From assembly GCA_031290325.1 (NCBI GenBank), contig JAITNU010000225.1:1-9484 (forward strand): a DNA stretch of 9,484 bases. Reading direction: 5' to 3'. The stretch comes from Treponema sp. Its GTDB lineage: Bacteria > Spirochaetota > Spirochaetia > Treponematales > Breznakiellaceae. The notes below the pieces were generated by a model. The model saw nothing but the letters and a program-made list of their open reading frames with translations, did not search any database and had not been told where the DNA came from. Both the position numbers and the translations under genes were made by a program. Below are positions 1 through 6,596 of the stretch, in pieces; within the stretch, counting starts at the first letter, position 1, and every line of letters starts with the position of its first letter.

Positions 1-3000
1 GAGGGGCTGCTGCCCCTGGGAAGGGCTGATTTTTCCCTGGCCGGCAGGGGAGACCCAGACTATATCCAGGTTGATACCCTGGGGGTCGTGCTTCCCCAGG
101 GAAAATTCCGTTTTCAAGGCGGGGTTGGCCTTAAACCCCTGGCCCCCCAAGGACACTTATCTGTTTCGGACCTGAGCCTTTCCGGGAATGAGCAGGTTAC
201 GGCGAATTTCATCATCGCTACTCAGGACAATGTCCAGGGCCGGGAATTCAGGCTTTTTGGAGAAACCGCCACCTTTGGGACTATTGCCTTATCGAATCTG
301 GACGGATCCATCATGGTTGAAGATAAAGGGCTTACCTTTTTGGTATCAGCCCTGCGTTTTGGTGAACCTGCGCCGGATAGTGACGGGGCCCCGCCGGCTC
401 AGATGGCCCTGGATGGTTCCTTTGACTATCAAAGCCGGTATGTAGAGGCGCGGATTGTGTTGGACACCTTCCCGGTGCGGGATATAGTGGATCTGGCCCG
501 TCCCTTTGTCCCCCTGGCGGAAACGGTTCCGGCCCCGCTTGACCAGGTATACCTCAGCACCGAAACCTTTATCAACACCGATTTTACCCATATTTCCTAT
601 AATGCCCTCGATGTGGTGATTGCCTATCGGGGAAACGAGGATATAGCGGCCCGCCTCTCCCTATCCGGCACGGACCAGCGCTTTGAAATACGGAATAGCC
701 GGATCCTCTGGAATAACGGCGAGCTTGGCATCGCGGGGTACGCAAACCTGATGAACCCCTTGGATATTACCTTTGCCCTGGAAACTTCCTATATGGATAT
801 GTCCTATTATCTGGAAGGGACTATCCTCGACAGCCGCTTAATCAGTATCCAAGGCTCAAACGGGTTCAAGGTTGAGGTAACCATGACGGATCAGCGGGGA
901 TATGCAGGGTATATTGAAGTCGAAGACCTGCTCATCCCGGTAGGCCCCCTCTGGTCTGCCCTGAAGCTTTCCGCTCCCTATGAGGGACGGTTTATCCGTT
1001 TCAGCCTGATGGCCTTCCTGCACTTCGATTCCCCGGAATCCTGGTATGTGAATCTGGATCCTCTGGAAATCGGGGATATCCAAACCCCGGTGTCTCCCAT
1101 GACGAGCCTCCGCTTGAAAGGCAGCGTGAATCAAAATGGAGCCACCTTTTCTCCGCTTGTTTTCAATGACAGCATCGGTATGCTTTCAGGGGACTGCTCC
1201 CTCTCCTGGAACCGGGCCTTTTCCGACATTACCGGAACCCTCTTGCTGAGGGATGAGCCTGAGCGGAGGGATGAGCCTGAGCTGAAGGATAAGCATGAGC
1301 AGTATAAGCTGACCGGCCGCTATCAGAATGCCCATCTCCACCTGGATTTTAACGGTTCAGCCATGCAGCTTGCACGGATTATCCCGGATTCTTATGATAC
1401 CGTGATCTCCGGGGCTATCCAGGTTGAGTGGGATGCTCTGGATTCCTTTGCCGCAACCCTGAACCTCAGTGCTCTTTCCGCCCGGATTCAGGATACGGAA
1501 CTGCACGGTACCCTGTCGGCTGCGATTGACCCCCAGGCAGTGGTCCTCAAGGATCTTCAGATGACCTATGGGGGGATTGCAGTGGTAATGCCCTTTTTTC
1601 ACCTGAACCGCCTGGAACACCGGATCGAAACGGAGGTTCAAATCCAGGGAACCCTTGGGGGCCGGGACCTTGAGACCGCCTTCAGTCTTGCGGTGGATTT
1701 TAAGCCCATTGATTCATGGATGCACCTCCCTGAACTTATTAATACCTTTAGCGGTACCCTTGCCATAGCCCATGCCCGTTTTGATACCCTGGAATCAAAG
1801 GCCCCCTTTTCGTTTATGTTTTCCCGGGACGGTTCGCTCATATCCGTTTCAGGAGGGCCGCAAGATATGATCCGGCTGCGGATCTCCGATACCGGGGATT
1901 TTTTCGCAGGCTTGTCCGCCCCTTCCCCGATTCGGGGAACCATCATCGGCGCCATAGACGCTAAAACCATTGATATCCAGGTGCCGGATCTGTACGTTGA
2001 CCTCGTCTCCCTCTGGCGCTTCCTGCCGCCTCAGAATGTCATCAACTTCACCAGCGGATTTGTTACCGCTGCGCTGCGGATCGCAGGCCCCCTGGGGGAC
2101 CCGGAATTTTTCGGCGTCGCCCAGAGTAACAGTGTCCGCATCCAGATCCCCCAGTTCCTGACCCAGGATGTTCGCCCCATCCCCTTTGACATTGTTTTAG
2201 AGGGAAACGAGATGACCTTTGATGCGATCCCCGCAGGGGTTGGTTCCGGACGGGGGACGATCAAGGGGTGGTTCCTGTTCGAGCGGTGGATCCCCGATAC
2301 TTTTACCCTGGATATCCTGGTTTCTCAAGGTTTTTCCATTCCCTTTGGCTTGGATCTCCTGGGGATTATCGCCCAGGGCAAGGTATCGGGGAACCTGAAC
2401 CTGTCCATGGCGGATCGGATCCTATCGGTAACCGGGAATTTAATACCTGATGATACTGAAATAACCCTCAATGCAGAGGAACTTGCGGTAGGCAGGAACG
2501 GGGAAGTAGCCCCCCAGGCGTACTTCCAGGTCATGACGGATATCACCCTGCGAACCGGTCCCAAGGTTGAATTTATATGGCCCTCTGCAAATTTTCCCAT
2601 AGTCCAGGCCGTCGCCGATATGGGCACGAGCCTGCACATCATGAGCGACAGCGTCACCAACCGCTATTCCCTGGTCGGAGACATCAACCTGCGCAGCGGG
2701 GAGATTTTCTACTTTCAGCGGAGTTTTTATATCCGTCAGGGGATACTCTCGTTTAATGAAAACGAGATACAGTTTGATCCCCGTATATCCGCCAGGGCTG
2801 AAGTCCGGGACCGGACCAATGACGGCCCGGTTACCATATCCCTGATCATAGATAATTCGCCGCTCCAGTCCTTCTCAGCCCGCTTTGAATCAAGTCCGGC
2901 CCTTTCCCAGATGGAAATCATCTCCCTTTTTGGCCAAAACCTGACCGGTACAACCCAGGAAGCAGGGAAGGATAGCGATCAAATCCCCTTTCTTGCCTCG

Positions 3001-3468
3001 GGGCTCGATTTCCTTGCCCAGACCCAGGTGGTCAGGCGTTTTGAACGGATCATCCGGGACTTTCTCAAGCTTGATATGTTCTCCGCCCGCACCCAGCTCT
3101 TGCAGAACATAGCGACCCAGACCTTCCAGGTGCAGAACCCGGTTGACAGGAGCAACTCGGTCGGTAACTATTTTGATAATACAGCTGTTTTTGTAGGTAA
3201 ATATATTGGCTCGGATATGTTTTTTCAATGGATGACTTCTTTTCGTTACGATGAAAACGAACATACCTTGGGAGGATTATCATGGCGAGGATTAGCCGTT
3301 GAACCGGATATCGGTATCGAATTGCGAGGTCCTCTGTTTGATATACGCTGGAATATCACGCCCCTCCATTTTGTGGAAAGCATGTGTATCGAGGATGTTT
3401 CATTTAGCGTAACCTGGAGACGGTCCGGTATCTTTCTCAAAGATTGCTTTACGAAACAAACAAAGTGA
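1..3468 (+). CDS. tamB: TamB-like translocation/assembly protein, 5' partial
   Basis: The reading frame is open from base 1 to a TGA at 3466-3468, giving 1155 residues without an N-terminus; the GTG at 88 is only an internal codon and I do not take it as the start. The body is a long run of alternating short beta strands with few helices, as in the AsmA/TamB superfamily. The best diagnostic stretch is the C-terminal TamB domain (DUF490), roughly residues 800-1155 counted from the window start. It includes GEIFYFQRSFYIRQGILSF ending near 918, and SSPALSQMEIISLFGQ at 964-979, matching the family's Pro-x-Leu-Ser...Leu-Phe-Gly motif. Family members are anchored in the inner membrane and cross the periplasm as a hydrophobic groove, implicated in outer-membrane protein assembly and phospholipid transport. 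The anchor helix would lie upstream of the window. bamA follows 48 bases downstream, which fits the TamB-BamA partnership reported in Borrelia. A charged tandem repeat interrupts the strands at residues 417-434. I am sure of the family; the exact substrate is unknown. Confidence 0.9.
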   Translation, partial: EGLLPLGRADFSLAGRGDPDYIQVDTLGVVLPQGKFRFQGGVGLKPLAPQGHLSVSDLSLSGNEQVTANFIIATQDNVQGREFRLFGETATFGTIALSNLDGSIMVEDKGLTFLVSALRFGEPAPDSDGAPPAQMALDGSFDYQSRYVEARIVLDTFPVRDIVDLARPFVPLAETVPAPLDQVYLSTETFINTDFTHISYNALDVVIAYRGNEDIAARLSLSGTDQRFEIRNSRILWNNGELGIAGYANLMNPLDITFALETSYMDMSYYLEGTILDSRLISIQGSNGFKVEVTMTDQRGYAGYIEVEDLLIPVGPLWSALKLSAPYEGRFIRFSLMAFLHFDSPESWYVNLDPLEIGDIQTPVSPMTSLRLKGSVNQNGATFSPLVFNDSIGMLSGDCSLSWNRAFSDITGTLLLRDEPERRDEPELKDKHEQYKLTGRYQNAHLHLDFNGSAMQLARIIPDSYDTVISGAIQVEWDALDSFAATLNLSALSARIQDTELHGTLSAAIDPQAVVLKDLQMTYGGIAVVMPFFHLNRLEHRIETEVQIQGTLGGRDLETAFSLAVDFKPIDSWMHLPELINTFSGTLAIAHARFDTLESKAPFSFMFSRDGSLISVSGGPQDMIRLRISDTGDFFAGLSAPSPIRGTIIGAIDAKTIDIQVPDLYVDLVSLWRFLPPQNVINFTSGFVTAALRIAGPLGDPEFFGVAQSNSVRIQIPQFLTQDVRPIPFDIVLEGNEMTFDAIPAGVGSGRGTIKGWFLFERWIPDTFTLDILVSQGFSIPFGLDLLGIIAQGKVSGNLNLSMADRILSVTGNLIPDDTEITLNAEELAVGRNGEVAPQAYFQVMTDITLRTGPKVEFIWPSANFPIVQAVADMGTSLHIMSDSVTNRYSLVGDINLRSGEIFYFQRSFYIRQGILSFNENEIQFDPRISARAEVRDRTNDGPVTISLIIDNSPLQSFSARFESSPALSQMEIISLFGQNLTGTTQEAGKDSDQIPFLASGLDFLAQTQVVRRFERIIRDFLKLDMFSARTQLLQNIATQTFQVQNPVDRSNSVGNYFDNTAVFVGKYIGSDMFFQWMTSFRYDENEHTLGGLSWRGLAVEPDIGIELRGPLFDIRWNITPLHFVESMCIEDVSFSVTWRRSGIFLKDCFTKQTK
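1249..1302 (+). repeat. In-frame 18-base tandem repeat inside tamB (3 copies)
   Basis: Three adjacent 18-base units run 1249-1266, 1267-1284 and 1285-1302. The first two differ at one base; the third differs from the second at four bases. They encode RDEPER, RDEPEL and KDKHEQ, a highly charged insert between two predicted beta strands (GTLLL before, YKLTGRY after). Because 18 is a multiple of three, gain or loss of a unit would keep the frame. Confidence 0.85.
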
Positions 3469-3504
3469 GCGACAGGCTTGCTTGATAGATTTTATGAGGA
3501 ACCG

Positions 3505-3511
3505 TAAGGAG
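3505..3511 (+). promoter_or_regulatory. Ribosome binding site of bamA
   Basis: The sequence TAAGGAG ends 5 bases before the ATG at 3517, a good Shine-Dalgarno at normal spacing, and it fixes the bamA start. Confidence 0.8.
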
Positions 3512-3516
3512 CTTTA

Positions 3517-6015
3517 ATGCGTTTAGTTGTGGTGATGATATTGGTGGTGATGGGAGCTTTTTCCGGCTTTGCCCAGGAATCAGTCGAATGGTATCAGGGA
3601 AAACCTATCAAGACGGTTGTTTTTGACGGCCTTAAACATGTAAGCGCCGCTGAACTGGAAGGGGTAACCGAGGCCTATATTGGGAAAGCCTTTAGCGATG
3701 AGCTGTTCCTGGACATCCAGGGACGGCTCTATGCCCTTGAGTATTTTGAGCTGATTTCCCCCAGCGCGGTTCCCGGGGACCTTGAGGGAAACAGTGTGAT
3801 CCTTCGCTTTACCGTAACAGAACGGCCCACCGCATCGCGGATCATTTTTTCAGGGAACGCCCACCTTCGCAGGAACGAATTGTTGGAAGTGGTTGTCTTA
3901 AAGGTGAATGATGTGGTCAACCAGATGAAACTCCGGCTCGATGAGTTTGCCATACAGAATAAATACCTGGAAAAGGGCTTCCCCGATGTGCAGGTCAGAT
4001 CCGAAACCCAGTTGAGCCGGGACGGGGTATCCATGACCGTTACCTTTTTCATTGAGGAAGGGGAAAAGATGGCCATTGAAGCTTTTGTTTTTGAAGGCAA
4101 TTCGATTTTTTCGAGCAGGACTCTCCGTGGCCAGCTTTCCCTCAAGGCAAAAAGCCTCATCCATGATGGCGCGTTTCAGGAGGCGAAACTCATCGCCGAT
4201 CAGGGCGCCGTTACCCAGTATTACCATGATCGAGGCTATATTGACGCGGCGATTACCGATGTTATTCGGGAAACCCGGAAAGATGAAAAAGATAACAATT
4301 ACATGACCATTACCTTTAAAATAGTCGAAGGAAAGCTCTACAATTTTGCCGGTGTGGAATTTGAGGGAAACAAGATATTTACCACGCAGCAATTATCCGC
4401 CCTGATCTACTCCAGGCAGGGGGAGGTGGTAAACGCCCGGAAGGTCGAGGCGGACCTGCAGCGGGTGGCGGATCGGTATTATGAAGACGGGTATATCTAC
4501 AATGCCATAAACCGGGAGCCACTCAAAGACCCTGATAATGGGACTATCGCCTATAAGATCACCATTGTGGAACGGGGCCGGGCACATATTGAACACATCC
4601 TCATCACGGGACAGAAAAAAACCAAACCCGAGGTTATCCTCCGGGAAATACCCCTGGAACCGGGGGATGTGTTTTCCAAGACCAAGGTCTTAGACGGCAT
4701 GCGTAACCTCTACAACCTGCAATTCTTTTCCGCAGTGGCGCCGGATACCCCTCCAGGCAGTGAGGACGGCCTTATGGACCTGGTATTTACCGTGGAAGAA
4801 CAGCCCACCACGGACATACAGGTCGGGCTTACCTTTTCAGGTACCTCGGATCCGGATCAATGGCCTGTATCGGCCATGCTTAAATGGAATGACCGCAACT
4901 TTCTGGGGTACGGGAACCTGGTGGGCGCTGAAGTCCAGGCCTCCTGGGATACCCAAAGTGGTTCCTTGCAATATACCCACCGGCGGATCTTCGGACTTCC
5001 CCTCTCAGGGAGCTTCGATTTTACTGCCCAGCATACCAACCGGCGGGCACTCATGGATAATATGGCGCCCTATTTCTATGGGGATGAAGAAGCAGCCTTT
5101 CCTGATGGCTTTAACTCATATTCCGAGTATTATAATGCAGGCAAGATACCCGCAAATGAATTCCTCATGAAGTATACACAATGGAAACTCTCGGTAGGTG
5201 CTTCCACAGGATATGTTTTTTCTACTGTTCTGGGAAACCTCAGCCTCGGCGTCGGGATCCGTTCGGGCATCATCCGTAATACCTACGATGAAAGTCTCTA
5301 CCGGCCCTTTGATCCAACTATCCGTGAGCGGAATAACCAATGGACCCCGGTCAATTCTTTCTGGGCCAGCATTGCCCTGGATCAGCGGGATATTTACTAT
5401 GATCCTTCCAAAGGGTATTACGGCATTCAGCGGGTAGGATACTACGGTATCTTCCCGATAGAACAAGAGCATTACCTCAGAACCGATACCAAGGCCGAAT
5501 GGTTTCTTACCCTGATTAACGCGCCGGTTACGGAAAAGTGGTCCTTTAAAGCCGTATTTGGTATTCATTCCGGCCTTTCCTTCATCTTCCCCCAGCCCTT
5601 CCGGGATAAGGCTGTGGTGGAAGCGGTAAACCAACTCGCGGTGGATGGGATGTTTGTGGGCCGGGGCTGGAACAGTGAATACTACAACAAGGGGTTTGCC
5701 CTCTGGGAAAATTGGGCGGAGATACGGATTCCTATTCTTCCAGGCATCTTTGCCTTTGACTTCTTCTTTGACGCCGCCGGGGTCAAGGACACGCCGACCC
5801 ATTTCTTTCAGCAATTTTCCCTTGAGGATATGCGGTTCAGTTTCGGTGGGGGACTCCGGTTCAGCATACCCCAGTTTCCCTTCCGGCTGAGTCTTGCCAA
5901 ACGATTCAAGGTGGTGGATGGGGTACTTGAGTGGCAGAAGGGGGCCATTTTTAGTAATGATAAACCTGCATCCGGGCTTGATGTGGTATTTTCTTTTGCC
6001 TTATCAAATTATTGA
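3517..6015 (+). CDS. bamA: Outer-membrane assembly factor BamA (Omp85 family)
   Basis: BamA is the core of the machine that folds and inserts beta-barrel proteins into the outer membrane. The protein has 832 residues, close to the roughly 837 of T. pallidum Tp0326. Residues 1-19 form a signal peptide (MRLVVV..., likely cut after GFA). Five POTRA domains follow, about 29-104, 105-184, 186-273, 275-353 and 355-430, each opening with a strand such as FVFEGNSIF or VEFEGNKIF and closing near a Val/Ile-Glu-Glu/Arg pattern. The 16-strand barrel takes up about 432-832. The L6 loop carries GRGW at 715-718, corresponding to the conserved Arg-Gly-Phe/Tyr motif of Omp85 proteins, so the key Arg is 716. 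The last strand ends FSFALSNY; the terminal residue is Tyr rather than the usual Phe or Trp. Loop L3 (about 512-553) is long and rich in Tyr and acidic residues. The gene lies between tamB and a Skp-like chaperone gene, all on one strand. The start is set by the ribosome binding site and signal peptide. Confidence 0.96.
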   Translation: MRLVVVMILVVMGAFSGFAQESVEWYQGKPIKTVVFDGLKHVSAAELEGVTEAYIGKAFSDELFLDIQGRLYALEYFELISPSAVPGDLEGNSVILRFTVTERPTASRIIFSGNAHLRRNELLEVVVLKVNDVVNQMKLRLDEFAIQNKYLEKGFPDVQVRSETQLSRDGVSMTVTFFIEEGEKMAIEAFVFEGNSIFSSRTLRGQLSLKAKSLIHDGAFQEAKLIADQGAVTQYYHDRGYIDAAITDVIRETRKDEKDNNYMTITFKIVEGKLYNFAGVEFEGNKIFTTQQLSALIYSRQGEVVNARKVEADLQRVADRYYEDGYIYNAINREPLKDPDNGTIAYKITIVERGRAHIEHILITGQKKTKPEVILREIPLEPGDVFSKTKVLDGMRNLYNLQFFSAVAPDTPPGSEDGLMDLVFTVEEQPTTDIQVGLTFSGTSDPDQWPVSAMLKWNDRNFLGYGNLVGAEVQASWDTQSGSLQYTHRRIFGLPLSGSFDFTAQHTNRRALMDNMAPYFYGDEEAAFPDGFNSYSEYYNAGKIPANEFLMKYTQWKLSVGASTGYVFSTVLGNLSLGVGIRSGIIRNTYDESLYRPFDPTIRERNNQWTPVNSFWASIALDQRDIYYDPSKGYYGIQRVGYYGIFPIEQEHYLRTDTKAEWFLTLINAPVTEKWSFKAVFGIHSGLSFIFPQPFRDKAVVEAVNQLAVDGMFVGRGWNSEYYNKGFALWENWAEIRIPILPGIFAFDFFFDAAGVKDTPTHFFQQFSLEDMRFSFGGGLRFSIPQFPFRLSLAKRFKVVDGVLEWQKGAIFSNDKPASGLDVVFSFALSNY

Positions 6016-6020
6016 GTTAT

Positions 6021-6027
6021 GGGAGGG
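6021..6027 (+). promoter_or_regulatory. Ribosome binding site of ompH
   Basis: GGGAGGG lies 5 bases before the ATG at 6033. It chooses this ATG over the in-frame TTG at 6012, which overlaps the bamA stop and would put seven residues ahead of the signal peptide. Confidence 0.8.
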
Positions 6028-6032
6028 TAATC

Positions 6033-6557
6033 ATGAAGAGGGTGATGGTTCTGGTATTGGTCCTGGGGCTTGGATTTCAGGCAGCGGCGCAGCAGCTTAC
6101 CCGGTTTGCGGTGGTGGATCTGTCCAAGGTGTATATCGCCTTTTTCAGGGAATCCCGGGCGGTCCGGGAATTTGAGGAACGGAGTTCCCGGGTGCAGGTT
6201 GAAATCGACCGGATGACCAGGGATATCCAGGAGCTGAAAAACACCCAGTTCAGCGCCGAGAACCGGGGAGACCGGTCCGAGGCCCTGCGGCTGGAAAACG
6301 AGGCCTACCGCAAATCGGAATACCTGAAAGAATACTACCGGGTTAAAACCGCGGAATTAACGGATCAAAAAAACAAACTCATCCAATCAGGGGCCTTTCT
6401 GGAACAGGTCTATGATGAAATCCGCGTTATTGCCGAAAGTGAGGGGTATAGCATGGTGCTCAATTTAAAGGAGAATACGGGGATCCTCTGGTATAGTCCA
6501 ACGGTTGACATTACGGATAAATTGATTCAAAATTTGCTTTCAAAAGGGAGTAGATAA
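6033..6557 (+). CDS. ompH: OmpH/Skp-family periplasmic chaperone
   Basis: Skp-type chaperones are trimers that hold unfolded outer-membrane proteins in the periplasm and pass them to BamA. This protein has 174 residues, a usual length for the family. Residues 1-19 form a signal peptide with a hydrophobic Val/Leu core and a likely cut after AAA. The mature protein opens with FAVVDLSKVYIAF (25-37), the typical first strand. A long charged heptad-rich region, about 38-115, should form the coiled-coil tentacle. The end returns to the body domain with YSMVLNL (139-145) and SPTVDITDKLI (from about 155), a well-conserved OmpH hallmark. The gene begins 17 bases after the bamA stop, so translation may be coupled to bamA. 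Its TAA stop is in the same frame as the following mutS, separated by no other stop. The family assignment is firm; a role as BamA's feeder chaperone is inferred from family and neighbourhood. It could equally be called skp. Confidence 0.92.
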   Translation: MKRVMVLVLVLGLGFQAAAQQLTRFAVVDLSKVYIAFFRESRAVREFEERSSRVQVEIDRMTRDIQELKNTQFSAENRGDRSEALRLENEAYRKSEYLKEYYRVKTAELTDQKNKLIQSGAFLEQVYDEIRVIAESEGYSMVLNLKENTGILWYSPTVDITDKLIQNLLSKGSR

Positions 6558-6580
6558 GAGGACCCGCAGCGTATAAAAAA

Positions 6581-6596
6581 AGGAGGCGCCACTATC
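6581..6596 (+). promoter_or_regulatory. Strong Shine-Dalgarno paired with an ATC codon (proposed mutS start)
   Basis: AGGAGG occupies 6581-6586, preceded by an A run. Seven bases later, at 6594-6596, stands ATC in the mutS frame. No ATG, GTG, TTG or CTG occurs in that frame between the ompH stop and 6618. The ATG pair at 6618 and 6621 lies 31 bases beyond the AGGAGG and has no purine-rich site of its own. ATC is accepted as a rare start in the bacterial code, so I infer initiation here, possibly helped by coupling to ompH; a one-base change or error from ATG is the main alternative. Confidence 0.6.

Noticed and set aside
88..90. GTG as the start of the tamB-like gene
   Set aside because: The frame is open to base 1 with protein-like sequence before it, and no ribosome binding site precedes this GTG. 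The gene is cut by the window edge.
3469..3516. A separate promoter for bamA in the gap after tamB
   Set aside because: TTGCTT occurs at 3478 and again at 3444, but no -10 element stands at the right distance from either.
5116..5814. A 232-residue open frame on the minus strand inside bamA
   Set aside because: It lies wholly opposite a clearly recognised gene, has no domain I can name and looks like a shadow of biased codon use.
6012..6014. TTG overlapping the bamA stop as the start of ompH
   Set aside because: It lies upstream of the good Shine-Dalgarno and would put seven extra residues ahead of a complete signal peptide; ATG 6033 fits better.
6558..6593. An OmpH-MutS fusion by stop-codon readthrough
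   Set aside because: The two genes share a frame with no second stop between them, but the TAA has no recoding signal I can see and a strong ribosome binding site precedes mutS.
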